DNA of 64,000 nucleotides from Streptomyces sp. A3M-1-3 (GTDB lineage: Bacteria; Actinomycetota; Actinomycetes; Streptomycetales; Streptomycetaceae), in contig NZ_JANAVP010000019.1 of the NCBI RefSeq assembly GCF_024213665.1, forward strand, positions 62,001-126,000. Direction: 5' to 3'. The translations under genes and the position numbers were made by a program. The notes below the pieces were generated by a model. That model saw nothing but the letters and a program-made list of their open reading frames with translations, made no database searches and was not told where the DNA came from. This document shows positions 41,674 to 50,165 of the stretch, piece by piece; the first letter of the stretch is position 1; each line of letters starts with the position of its first letter.

Positions 41674-43031
41674 GTGCGCCGGACCCGTACGAGCGGCTGC
41701 GCGCCGACGCCGAGGCCGGCTCCGTCGACGAGGTGATCGTCGCCGTACCCGATCTGCAGGGCCGCCTCCAGGGCAGCCGGCTGTCGGTCCCGTACTTCCT
41801 CGAGGAGGCGGCCCGCCAGGGCTTCGGCGCCTGTGTCTATCTGCTCGCCTCCGACGTGGAGATGGGCACCGGCCCCGGCTACGCCATCGACGCGTGGAAC
41901 GCCGGCTTCGGCGACTTCGTGCTGCGACCCGACCCGGCGACCCTGCGCGCCCTCCCGTGGGACGAGGGCACCGTGCTCGTCCTCGCGGACGCCACCTGGC
42001 CCGGCGGAGAGCCGGTCGAAGTGGCCCCCCGGCAGGTGCTGCGCACCCAGCTGGACCGACTGGCCGAGCGCGGGCTGACCGCGTTCGCGGGCACCGAGCT
42101 GGAGTTCCTGGTCTTCCTCGACTCCTACCGTCAGGCGTGGGAGCGCCGGTACGCGGGCCTGGCCACCGCCACCTCGTACAACGTGGACTACGCGCTGCAG
42201 GGCCTCTCCGAGATCGAGCCGGTGGTGCGCCGCATCCGACGCGAGATGGTGCGCGCCGGCCTGGCGATGGAGACCGCACGCGGGGAGTGCCACGCCGGAC
42301 AGTACGAGATCGTCTTCCGCTACGACGAGGCGATGACCACCTGTGACAACCACGTCTTCTTCAAGAACGGCGCCAAACAGATCGCGGCGCAGGAGGGTGT
42401 GGCACTCACCTTCATGCCCAAGTTCGATGAGGGCGAGGGCAATTCCTGCCACATTCACCTCTCGCTGCGCGCGGCCGACGGCACGCCGGTACTGGCCGAC
42501 GCCGCGGCCGGCGACGGCATGTCGGACCTGATGCGGCACTTCGTCGCGGGCCAGCTCGCCTGCCTGCCCGACTTCGCGCTGCTGATGGCGCCGAACGTCA
42601 ACTCGTACAAGCGCCTGCAGCCCGGCGCGTTCGCCCCCACCGGCATAACCTGGGGCCGGGACAACCGGACCTGCCCCATCCGGGTGGTCGGCTCAGGCTC
42701 CTCCCTGCGTATCGAGCACCGGGTGCCCGGTGGAGACGCCAACCCCTACACCGCGGTCGCGGCCGCGGTCGCCGCCGGCCTGTACGGAATCGAGCACCAG
42801 CTCGAACTCCCCGCCCCGCACACCGCCAACGCCCTGGCCGATCCGTCCGTGCCCCGCCTGCCCGCCACCCTGACCGAGGCGCTGCACCGCTGGGAGTCCA
42901 GCGAGATCGCCGCCAAGGTCTTCGGCGGCCCGGTGGTCGGCCACTACGCGCAGGCCGCCCGCACCGAACTGGCCGCCTTCGAGACAGCCGTCACCGACTG
43001 GGAGCGCCTGCGCGGATTCGAACGACTCTGA
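41670..43031 (+). CDS. Glutamine-synthetase-family ligase (gamma-glutamylamine type) in the siderophore operon
   Basis: A 453-residue GS-fold enzyme: GTELEFLVFLD, ARGECHAGQYEIVFRYDEA, GNSCHIHLSLRA, NSYKRLQPGAFAPTGITWG, RIEHRVPGGDANPYTA. Sequence flavour is that of gamma-glutamylpolyamine or anilide synthetases (GlnA3/PuuA/IpuC type), not of central GlnA. It overlaps synthetase 2 by 4 bases and ends at a terminator, so it is a true operon member. A possible role is gamma-glutamylation of 1,3-diaminopropane or of the siderophore. It is not part of known NIS pathways I can name. Confidence 0.9.
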   Translation: MSAPDPYERLRADAEAGSVDEVIVAVPDLQGRLQGSRLSVPYFLEEAARQGFGACVYLLASDVEMGTGPGYAIDAWNAGFGDFVLRPDPATLRALPWDEGTVLVLADATWPGGEPVEVAPRQVLRTQLDRLAERGLTAFAGTELEFLVFLDSYRQAWERRYAGLATATSYNVDYALQGLSEIEPVVRRIRREMVRAGLAMETARGECHAGQYEIVFRYDEAMTTCDNHVFFKNGAKQIAAQEGVALTFMPKFDEGEGNSCHIHLSLRAADGTPVLADAAAGDGMSDLMRHFVAGQLACLPDFALLMAPNVNSYKRLQPGAFAPTGITWGRDNRTCPIRVVGSGSSLRIEHRVPGGDANPYTAVAAAVAAGLYGIEHQLELPAPHTANALADPSVPRLPATLTEALHRWESSEIAAKVFGGPVVGHYAQAARTELAAFETAVTDWERLRGFERL

Positions 43032-43052
43032 CGCCGCGGCCGGTGCCCAAGA

Positions 43053-43089
43053 CCGGGGGCCCGCACGGACATTCCGTGCGGGCCCCCGG
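43053..43089. terminator. Strong bidirectional hairpin after the siderophore operon
   Basis: Perfect 17-base arms (43053-43069 and 43073-43089) around a 3-base loop, between convergent genes. Confidence 0.9.
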
Positions 43090-43106
43090 GTACGAACCAG
43101 GTGAGG

Positions 43107-44084
43107 TCACTTGGCGGCGGCGTAGTTCTTCTCCATCTCGTCCAGCACCTTGCCGGCACCCGTGTATCCGATGCCGAGCATCCACACGTTGTCGTCGACC
43201 TTGAAGGTCTTGCCGTTCTTCACCGCGTCCAGCTTCTTCCAGAGCGGACCGCCCGTGGTGTCGGTCTCCTTGGCCTTCTTCGCGTCACCGTACGTGGAGT
43301 AGAAGATGACGTCGGCGTTGGCCTTGTCGATCTGCTCGGGGCTGACGTCGAGTGAGAAGCCGGTGGTGTCCTGGTTCGCCGGGCGGCCGACCTGGAGGTC
43401 CTTGAGGATGGAGCCGACGAACGTGTCGTTGAGGTAGAGGCGGGTGTCCGCGCCTTCTACGAAGCGTACAAAGCCGACCCTGGTCTTCTTCGCCGCCGCG
43501 GGCCCGCCCAGCGCTTCGGTGAGCTTCTTGACATGCGTGTCGTAGTCGGCGACGACCTTCTCGGCCTCTTCCTTCTTGCCGAGGGCGTCGGCATGCAGGT
43601 CGAAGTTCTTCCGCCACGTCGGGCCGGTGGTGTCGGAGAAGACGGTCGGCGCGATGGCCGACAGCGACTTGTAGTTCTTCTCGTCGCGGACCTTGCTGCT
43701 CAGAATCAGGTCGGGCTTGAGCGCGTGGATCGCCTCGAGGTTCGGCTCGGCGATGAGGCCGACCGCCTTGATGCCCTTGAGCGAGTCCTCGGGCAGGTAG
43801 GTGGAGAACGGCGCCTTGTCCATGACGGTGGTGGCCCCGACCGGCGTGATCCCGAGTGTGACGGCCGAGTCGAGCGCGTCGGTGTCGAGCACCACGACGC
43901 GCTTCGGGCTGTTCGGGACCTTCACCTCGCCCATGACCGTCGCGACCGTGTGCGTGGCGCTGTCGCCCTTCTTGCCGTCGGAGGACCTGGTGTCGTCCTT
44001 GCCGCCGCCGCATGCGGTGAGGGTGACGGCGAAGGCGGTGGCGAGAGCGACGACCGTCGCGCGCCGGGTGAGGGAACTGGACAT
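43107..44084 (-). CDS. Ferric siderophore-binding lipoprotein (FecB/FhuD type)
   Basis: A 325-residue binding protein. Signal peptide and lipobox VTLTAC, lipid cysteine at residue 25, then a GGGK spacer. The mature part has PKRVVVLDTDALDSAVTLG and PNLEAIHALKPDLILSS. ATG 44084 opens the signal peptide and follows GGAGAGGC. It has its own iron box upstream and lies convergent to the biosynthetic operon, so it probably captures that siderophore. No permease or ATPase adjoins it, so the membrane part must be elsewhere. Confidence 0.92.
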   Translation of the reverse strand: MSSSLTRRATVVALATAFAVTLTACGGGKDDTRSSDGKKGDSATHTVATVMGEVKVPNSPKRVVVLDTDALDSAVTLGITPVGATTVMDKAPFSTYLPEDSLKGIKAVGLIAEPNLEAIHALKPDLILSSKVRDEKNYKSLSAIAPTVFSDTTGPTWRKNFDLHADALGKKEEAEKVVADYDTHVKKLTEALGGPAAAKKTRVGFVRFVEGADTRLYLNDTFVGSILKDLQVGRPANQDTTGFSLDVSPEQIDKANADVIFYSTYGDAKKAKETDTTGGPLWKKLDAVKNGKTFKVDDNVWMLGIGYTGAGKVLDEMEKNYAAAK

Positions 44085-44135
44085 CAAGGCAAGCCTCTCC
44101 TGACAGTGGCCCGAATCCGCACCCCGGACCGAAAG

Positions 44136-44154
44136 TAAGGTAACCCTAACCTTG
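44136..44154 (-). promoter_or_regulatory. Iron box of the siderophore-binding protein gene
   Basis: The plus strand reads TAAGGTAACCCTAACCTTG, matching the reverse-complement iron-box consensus at 14 of 19 positions, 52 bases upstream of ATG 44084. Confidence 0.75.
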
Positions 44155-44351
44155 GTGCGGGCTGTGCAACAAGTCACGGTCGAATCACAACTGCGTTCGG
44201 GCGACCGTGCGTTGGTCCAACGCGCCGCCGACAGAGGCGAGTTCACGCGCTGAACACCCCGGCATCACCCGGGTGACCGCCGGGCGCCGCACGTCCGCAG
44301 CACGCTTCCCGACGGACCAACAGCCAAGTACCCGACCCTGAGGAAGCGTCT

Positions 44352-45677
44352 GTGAGAGCGTCTGTGAGAACGCATCGCCGTGCCGGGGTGGCGGCCGCCG
44401 CCCTGGCCCTCGCGCTGGTCACCCTCCTCCCGGCGTCTCCCGCCCAGGCGGGCCCGGCCGCCCTGCCGGCCGTGCCCCCCACCGCGGAGACCGCCGCCCT
44501 GTACGACGACGAGAACGGCGGCAACGCCAACGCGGACGACCCCGCGATCTGGCGGAACGCCGCCGCCCCCGGCCGCAGCCTCGTCGTCGCCACCGCCAAG
44601 GAAGGCGGCCTGCGCGTCTACGACCTGCGGGCGCGACTGGTGCAGTCGGTACCCGCACCGCCGCCGGCCTCCGCCGACGACGCGCCCGGCCGGTTCAACA
44701 ACGTCGACCTCGTCACCGGCCTGCGACTGCCCTCCGGCCGGGCGGACGTCGCCGTCGTGAGCGACCGCGGCCATGACCGGCTGCGGATCTACCGCATCGA
44801 TCCGGCCCGGCCCGGCGGCCCGCTGCGGGACATCACCGACCCGGCGGTCGCCCCCGTCTTCTCCGCGGACCAGGCGGAGGTCAACGAGCAGCGGACCGCG
44901 TACGGTCTGGCGGCCTGGACGGACCGGGCCACCGGCCGTTCGTACGCGCTGGTCAGCCGGCGCAACGAGACCCGCGTCGCGCTGCTCGAACTCAAGGTGA
45001 CCGCGACCGGGACCGTGGGCTACCGCACGGTGCGCTCCCTCGACCTCCCGGCCTCCTTCCAGCTGCCGAACGGCGACACCTGGACCCCCTGCGGGGAGCC
45101 CGGCGAACGGCCTCAGGTGGAGGGCATGGTCGTCGACCCCGCCAACGGCATGCTGTACGCCGGCCAGGAGGACGTGGGCATCTGGCGGCTGCGCGCCGAT
45201 CTCACCGGCGCGCCGGTGCTGGTGGACAAGGTGAAGGAGTACGGCGTCCCCGGCGTCTACGACGAGGAGAGCGAGGAGTGTGAGCCGGGCGCCGACCCCG
45301 GTTACGGCGGCGACCGCCTGGCGGCCGACGTCGAGGGACTGACGCTCTTCCAGGAGCGCGACGGCGACGGCTATCTCCTCGCCTCCAGCCAGGGCGACAA
45401 CACCTTCGCGCTGTACGACCGCGAGGTCGGCGACGACAACGAGTACGAGGGCGGCTTCCGCGTCACGGCCGCGACGGAGGTGCTCGACGGCTCGCAGGAG
45501 TGCGACGGCGCCGCGGTGCTCAACGCCCCCCTGGGAGACCGCTACCCACGCGGCCTGCTGGTCGTCCAGGACGGGCATGACACGCCTGAGGTACCGGACG
45601 GCGAGGGCGGTACGCGGGAGGCGACCGGCTTCAAGTTCGTCGACCTCGGAGCAGTGGTCGACGCCGCCGACATGTGA
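44352..45677 (+). CDS. Secreted beta-propeller phytase
   Basis: A 441-residue protein with a Sec signal peptide (basic start, hydrophobic core, cleavage near PAQAGPA). The mature protein has the BPP family pattern: NADDPAIWRN near the start, TAKEGGLRVYDL, NNVDLVTGLRL, SDRGHDRLRIYRID, VEGMVVDPANGMLYAGQEDVGIW and SSQGDNTFALYDR. These enzymes use calcium to free phosphate from phytate outside the cell, which also frees bound iron and zinc. GTG 44352 follows GAGGAAG. It is followed by a terminator and appears monocistronic. Confidence 0.93.
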   Translation: MRASVRTHRRAGVAAAALALALVTLLPASPAQAGPAALPAVPPTAETAALYDDENGGNANADDPAIWRNAAAPGRSLVVATAKEGGLRVYDLRARLVQSVPAPPPASADDAPGRFNNVDLVTGLRLPSGRADVAVVSDRGHDRLRIYRIDPARPGGPLRDITDPAVAPVFSADQAEVNEQRTAYGLAAWTDRATGRSYALVSRRNETRVALLELKVTATGTVGYRTVRSLDLPASFQLPNGDTWTPCGEPGERPQVEGMVVDPANGMLYAGQEDVGIWRLRADLTGAPVLVDKVKEYGVPGVYDEESEECEPGADPGYGGDRLAADVEGLTLFQERDGDGYLLASSQGDNTFALYDREVGDDNEYEGGFRVTAATEVLDGSQECDGAAVLNAPLGDRYPRGLLVVQDGHDTPEVPDGEGGTREATGFKFVDLGAVVDAADM

Positions 45678-45687
45678 CGCCCAGGGA

Positions 45688-45721
45688 GCGGGGCACACGG
45701 TACTTCAGCCGTGTGCCCCGC
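45688..45721 (+). terminator. Hairpin terminator after the phytase gene
   Basis: Perfect 13-base arms (45688-45700 and 45709-45721) with an 8-base loop, 10 bases after the phytase stop. Confidence 0.85.
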
Positions 45722-45817
45722 TGCCCGCGACCGGGGAGGACCTGCCGCCGAGCTGCCCTGCGCCCACAGCGAGTGAGCTATGTTGAAGCACGAGTGGGAC
45801 GAGAAGGAGGCACGCCG

Positions 45818-46741
45818 GTGCCATCAGGGCAGCAGGCACGCGCACAGGCGTCCGCGATCACCTCGGGGCAGCAAACGTCGGACACCGAGGGCCCCCCCAC
45901 GTCCAGGCTGCTCGCCCTGTTCGACGGCCACCGGCTCTCCCCGGCACAGCGACGCATCGCCCAGTACATGGTCGACCACCTCCCCGAGGCGGCCTTCCTG
46001 TCGATCACGGAACTCGCCGAACGGGTGGGAGTGAGCCAGCCGTCGGTGACCCGCTTCGCCTCCGCCCTCGGTTTCAGCGGTTTCCCGGCGCTCCGCGAGG
46101 CCCTGCACCCGATCGCGCTCAGCGCCGTCGCGGGTTCCCCCGACACCCCGGAGGAGATCCGCCGCAACGAGCTCCAGGCGGCCATCGACACCGAGATCGA
46201 GAACCTGGAGAGCCTGCGCCGGCTGCTCGGCAATCCCAACCGGGTCATCGAACTCGGGCGGGACCTGGCCATGTCGGTGCCGCTGACCATCCTGGGCCTG
46301 CGTATCTCCGTCTCGCTGGCGGAGTACTTCGCGTACGCCGCGCGACGGATCCACCCCGACGTACGGCTGGTGACGCGTGGCGGCAGCGTCGCATTCGACG
46401 CGCTGCTGCAGTCACGCGAGGCCGGCGGGACGTGGGTGCTGGCGTTCTCGATGCCGAGGTACGCCAACGAGACCCTGGCGGCGATCCGGGATGCCCGAAG
46501 TACCGGGCTGCGCGTCGCGCTGATCACCGATCAGCCGCTCGGACCGTTCGTGGACGAAGTGGATGTGGCGCTCAGCGCGAGCACCGGATCGCGGCTCGTC
46601 TTCGACTCCTACGCGGCCCCGGGAGTGCTGTCCGCGGCGTTGCTCCAGGCGATGGCCGACGCCGTCCCGGAGCGCACCCAGGCGCGCCTGGAGGGGTACG
46701 AGCAGGTCGCGGAGCAGCACCACTTCTTCCACGAGAGCTGA
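45818..46741 (+). CDS. MurR/RpiR-family transcriptional regulator
   Basis: A 307-residue regulator: an N-terminal helix-turn-helix (SPAQRRIAQYMVDHLPEAAF, ITELAERVGVSQPSVTRFASALGFSGF) at residues 38-95 and a C-terminal SIS sugar-phosphate-binding domain at about 145-290. The ligand is unknown. GTG 45818 follows GAAGGAGG at 45803-45810. A perfect inverted repeat in the AT-rich region just downstream could be its operator. Confidence 0.92.
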   Translation: MPSGQQARAQASAITSGQQTSDTEGPPTSRLLALFDGHRLSPAQRRIAQYMVDHLPEAAFLSITELAERVGVSQPSVTRFASALGFSGFPALREALHPIALSAVAGSPDTPEEIRRNELQAAIDTEIENLESLRRLLGNPNRVIELGRDLAMSVPLTILGLRISVSLAEYFAYAARRIHPDVRLVTRGGSVAFDALLQSREAGGTWVLAFSMPRYANETLAAIRDARSTGLRVALITDQPLGPFVDEVDVALSASTGSRLVFDSYAAPGVLSAALLQAMADAVPERTQARLEGYEQVAEQHHFFHES

Positions 46742-46788
46742 CGGGGGCCGCGGCAGGGCCGCCGAGCTCAGGTTTCATCCGAAAATAT

Positions 46789-46806
46789 GCATGAATTTTT
46801 TCATGC
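46789..46806. promoter_or_regulatory. Inverted repeat in an AT-rich promoter-like island
   Basis: GCATGAA-TTTT-TTCATGC, perfect 7-base arms. It lies in a strikingly AT-rich stretch (about 46772-46840, including GGTATATATATTTACTG) between the RpiR gene and the anti-sigma-type gene. The spacing resembles RpiR sites of the TGAA-N-TTCA form, but a terminator for the RpiR gene is also possible. Confidence 0.5.
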
Positions 46807-46914
46807 CCTTGCTTACTCGACGGTATATATATTTACTGCGTGTGGGTGACCTCGGGGTGTCCCCGCAGTCCCGAGCACACCCATACCCTCAGCAAGGAAG
46901 CCGGCGGTCCGTAC

Positions 46915-47316
46915 ATGTACTCAGTCATCGCCGCACCGGCGTGCGAGCGGCACGTGTCCACGGTCCGGCGTCATGCGGCGGCCTGCCTGCACGCGTGGTG
47001 CCTCGCCAAGGACGACCAGCACTGCAGCCTCCTCATCGTGGGCGAACTGGCGGGGAACGCGGCGGTGCACGGGCGGGACACCATGACTCTGGGCCTGGCG
47101 CTGGCCGCGGCGGACCGGACCCTGTGCATCCAGGTCACGGACTACGGCGGTCCGCCTCGGGCCACGCTGAGAGCCTCACTCGACGATCTCGACGAGGAGT
47201 TCGGTCGCGGACTGGGCATCGTGTGCAGCCTGGCACAGTCGGTGGACAGCATCACGACCGTCAACTCCACACAGGTGCGGGCCATTTACCGCATCGAGGC
47301 CCTACGGGCCACTTGA
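46915..47316 (+). CDS. Anti-sigma-type GHKL ATP-binding protein
   Basis: A 133-residue RsbW-like histidine-kinase-like ATPase domain. IVGELAGNAAVHG is the N box, IQVTDYGG the G1 box, and EEFGRGLGIVCSLA the G2 region. Such stand-alone domains phosphorylate or sequester STAS partners and sigma factors. ATG 46915 follows AAGGAAG. No partner gene adjoins it. Confidence 0.88.
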   Translation: MYSVIAAPACERHVSTVRRHAAACLHAWCLAKDDQHCSLLIVGELAGNAAVHGRDTMTLGLALAAADRTLCIQVTDYGGPPRATLRASLDDLDEEFGRGLGIVCSLAQSVDSITTVNSTQVRAIYRIEALRAT

Positions 47317-47496
47317 ACGGACACCCGGGAACGACGCGGACTCCTCTCGTCGGCTCCAGGGTGTTCTACCGGGCGCTCCGCTCTGCGGACGCCCATGGCG
47401 GCCCCGGTCATCCCCTAGGCCGGGGCCGCCAAAATCCGCGCCACCAGCGCCCGTTACCCGTACCGCCGCACCACATCCGCACCTCACCCGGAAGCG

Positions 47497-47895
47497 ATGA
47501 CGATGCCTCAGACCCTCTCCCCGACCGCCGCCGACTGGCCGAGTCAGGTCAAGGCCCCCGGCAGCCACGACTGGGAGCGCACGGCCGCCCGGTGGCTGCG
47601 CGATCTGCTGCCCGCCCGGTACGCCGGCTACTCCACGCTCACCCGCAATCACGTCATACTCGCCCGCCACGCGCATCTCCACGTCCAGCACGAAATCCGT
47701 GCCGTCCGGGTGGCCCTGCAGACCTCACGGGCCGAGCTGCCGACCCTGGGTGTGTCCGAGAGCGTCATCGAGAACACCATCCGGCTCTACGCCCTCGAAC
47801 TGGACGAGCTGAGCCGCATCGCCCGCGGCGTCCGGGTCATCAGCGACGCACTGATCGCCGGCAGCGGCGTCCGGCGCGGACGGCTGCGCGTCTGA
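47497..47895 (+). CDS. Hypothetical helical protein, 132 aa
   Basis: I do not recognise the family. The product is mostly helical, with HDWERTAARWLRDLLPARYAGY and RAVRVALQTSRAELPTLGV. It has no signal peptide or membrane segment and a basic C-terminal end. ATG 47497 or 47503 may be the start; no strong ribosome site decides. It precedes the MreB-like gene by 124 bases. Confidence 0.6.
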   Translation: MTMPQTLSPTAADWPSQVKAPGSHDWERTAARWLRDLLPARYAGYSTLTRNHVILARHAHLHVQHEIRAVRVALQTSRAELPTLGVSESVIENTIRLYALELDELSRIARGVRVISDALIAGSGVRRGRLRV

Positions 47896-48019
47896 GTCGC
47901 ACCTCCCGCCGAGTCACCCGTCCGGCCCCTCTTCGCGAACCGCCACACCCGGCGGGACCGCCACGCCCGGAGCACCCTGATGGGCGGCCGAGGCCAATGG
48001 CCCGCAGGGTGGGAGGAAC

Positions 48020-49078
48020 GTGCCGCTCAGCGAGGGAGGTCCCGTGGAGGACATACGCGTCAGCGATCCGATCCTGGCCGTGAGAGACCGCCTGCAGCGC
48101 TGCTCCGTCGCTGTCGACCTGGCCGCGGACCGGACCCGCGTCTATCTGAGGAACCACGGCCTGGTCGCCGACGAACCCAGCGTCGTCGCCGTGGACCAGG
48201 AGTGCGGCACCGTCGTCGCGGTCGGCACCAAGGCCGAGCAGATGGCGGGCCGTTCGCCCGCCCACATCGCGGTAGTCCGGCCCATCCTCGGCGGCATGGT
48301 GGTCGACGTCGAACTCGCCCGGAGCCTGCTGCGCCACGTGGTCGGGCCCAAACTGCGCCGGGCCTGGCAGCGCGCCCCGCTCACCAGGGCAGCGGTGTGC
48401 CTCCCGTACGGCAGCCCGCCCGTGGCATGCCGCTCCGCCGTCGAGACCCTCAGCGGCACCGGGATACGCCGGGTCGAACTCGTCGACACCCTGCTGGCCA
48501 CCGCGGTCGGCTGCGGCCTCCCGGTCGAACGCCCCGAAGCAGCCATGGTCGTGGTGGCCGGCTCGGACCGCACCCAGGTGGCCGTCCTGTCCCTGGGGGC
48601 CGTCGTCGCGTCGGCGAGCGCCCCGGTGGGCAGCGATGTGATAGCCCAGAGCGTCGTCGAGCACTTCCGCGCCCGGTACGGGCTCTCGGTCCACAGCCAG
48701 GCCGTCCGCGCCCTGCTCCACCAGCTCAGCGCGACCGCGTACGAAGCGGACCCCGGCATCGAGGTCAGCGGCCGGGACGTGAGCAACGGAATGCCGCGCT
48801 CGGTGACCGTCGACGCCGAGGCCGCCCGCGACGCGACGGGCGCCCCGCTGGGCGCCGTCATGGACAGCGTGTTCACCGTGCTGCGCCGCTGCTCGCCCGA
48901 CCTCGTCGTCGACATCGCCGACCGCGGCATCGTGATCGCCGGCGCCGTGACCCGCCTGCCCGGCCTAGACGCGCTGCTGCGCCAGGCCGTCACGGTGCCC
49001 GTCCACATCGCCGACGACCCGGAGGAGTGCGCCGTCCGCGGGCTGGGCGCGATGATCGACGGCAGGACCGTCGGCTGA
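48020..49078 (+). CDS. MreB/Mbl-like actin-fold protein with degenerate nucleotide site
   Basis: A 352-residue protein aligned over its full length with MreB: SVAVDLAADRTRVYL in the place of the phosphate-1 loop, PSVVAVD, VAVGTKAEQMAGR, VVRPILGGMVVD, and AGAVTRLPGLDALL. Two key places are changed. The DLGT of phosphate 1 reads DLAA, and the phosphate-2 loop normally near DIGGGTTEVAVISLGG reads VAGSDRTQVAVLSLGA. ATP binding may be lost. It may be a spore- or envelope-related accessory filament protein. GTG 48020 follows GGGAGG; GTG 48044 is an alternative with its own AGGGAGG. Confidence 0.85.
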   Translation: MPLSEGGPVEDIRVSDPILAVRDRLQRCSVAVDLAADRTRVYLRNHGLVADEPSVVAVDQECGTVVAVGTKAEQMAGRSPAHIAVVRPILGGMVVDVELARSLLRHVVGPKLRRAWQRAPLTRAAVCLPYGSPPVACRSAVETLSGTGIRRVELVDTLLATAVGCGLPVERPEAAMVVVAGSDRTQVAVLSLGAVVASASAPVGSDVIAQSVVEHFRARYGLSVHSQAVRALLHQLSATAYEADPGIEVSGRDVSNGMPRSVTVDAEAARDATGAPLGAVMDSVFTVLRRCSPDLVVDIADRGIVIAGAVTRLPGLDALLRQAVTVPVHIADDPEECAVRGLGAMIDGRTVG

Positions 49079-49094
49079 CTCCCGGGCCGCGGAC

Positions 49095-49952
49095 ATGACC
49101 CCGAAGCGCTCGGGTGTGGCGCACCACGCCCACCGGATCCGGCACCTGCACGACAGGCTGCTCGCCTCCTGGGCCGGCCTCGGCTGGAGCCGCGGGCGCG
49201 AGATGGAGCTGATGCACCGCGCCATGGGCTTCGCGGCGCTCGCGTTCCTCACCATGGTGCCGCTCCTGATCGTCGTCGCGGCGGCGGATCCGGCGAGCGG
49301 GCAGGGCTTCGGCCGGTGGCTGGGGCACGCGCTGGGGGTGTCGGAGTCCTCCCGGGACGAGATCGAGCGCCTCTTCGGTCTGCCGGGACAGGCGTTGCAG
49401 CGCACGACGGCATTCGGTCTCGCCGCCGTCACGGTCTTCGGGCTGACCTTCGGCGCCGCCGTGCAGACCGGCTACGAGAAGGTCTGGGACCTGCCTACGG
49501 CCCGCTGGCACACCATGTGGCGGCACGTCGTCTGGCTCGGCATGCTCATCCTCGGTCTCTTGCTGTTCGTCAGCACCCCCGCCTCCGGGGATTCGATCAT
49601 CGCCTCGGTCGTCGGCGTCCTGGGCGACCTGATCGGCACGTTCCTGTTCTTCTGGTTGTCCCAGCGGCTGCTGCTGGGGGGCCGGGTCCGCTGGCGGGCC
49701 CTGCTGCCCGGCGCGGTGTGCACCGCCGTCGCGATGCTGGGCCTGCGGGTCTTCTCCCAGCTCGTCTTCTCACCGCTGATCGCCTCGAACGCCATCACCT
49801 ACGGCCCCTTCGGGACCGTCCTGGTCGTCCAGTCCTGGCTGGTGGGCGTGGGCGTGGTCGTCTACGGCGGGGCGCTCGTGGGACGCCTCTTCCACGAACA
49901 TCGCACGCAGCGCCGACTGCGGCGCGAGGCAGAAGCCGGCATGCCCCCGTGA
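49095..49952 (+). CDS. YihY/BrkB-family membrane protein
   Basis: A 285-residue inner-membrane protein with about six helices. AMGFAALAFLTMVPLLIVVAA, TAFGLAAVTVFGLTFGAAVQTGYEKVWDLP and ITYGPFGTVLVVQSWLVGVGVVVYGGALVG follow the family pattern. The function of the family is unsettled; it is no longer taken as an RNase. It begins 16 bases after the MreB-like gene, so it may share its transcript. This is an intact paralogue of the broken gene at 27599-28563. Confidence 0.88.
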   Translation: MTPKRSGVAHHAHRIRHLHDRLLASWAGLGWSRGREMELMHRAMGFAALAFLTMVPLLIVVAAADPASGQGFGRWLGHALGVSESSRDEIERLFGLPGQALQRTTAFGLAAVTVFGLTFGAAVQTGYEKVWDLPTARWHTMWRHVVWLGMLILGLLLFVSTPASGDSIIASVVGVLGDLIGTFLFFWLSQRLLLGGRVRWRALLPGAVCTAVAMLGLRVFSQLVFSPLIASNAITYGPFGTVLVVQSWLVGVGVVVYGGALVGRLFHEHRTQRRLRREAEAGMPP

Positions 49953-50165
49953 TCGCCGGGTACCCGCACCCTTCCCCTGCCCATGGTCTTCCTCGGGGTC
50001 GGCGTGCCGCCCGTTCGGCCTGCGTTCGTGGTCGACCACCTGGCGGCTGCTGGGCCGGCCGCCCGCCGTCCTCGCGCCGACCGATCCCGTGCTCACGGCT
50101 CGACCGGCTGAACCGGACAGCCGCCCGCACCGCCGGTCCGCCCCCCGCGGAATGAGCAATGCGCG

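Noticed and set aside
43107..44246. Longer form of the siderophore-binding protein starting at 44246
   Set aside because: It would run through the iron box and put 54 extra residues before a normal signal peptide; ATG 44084 is preferred.
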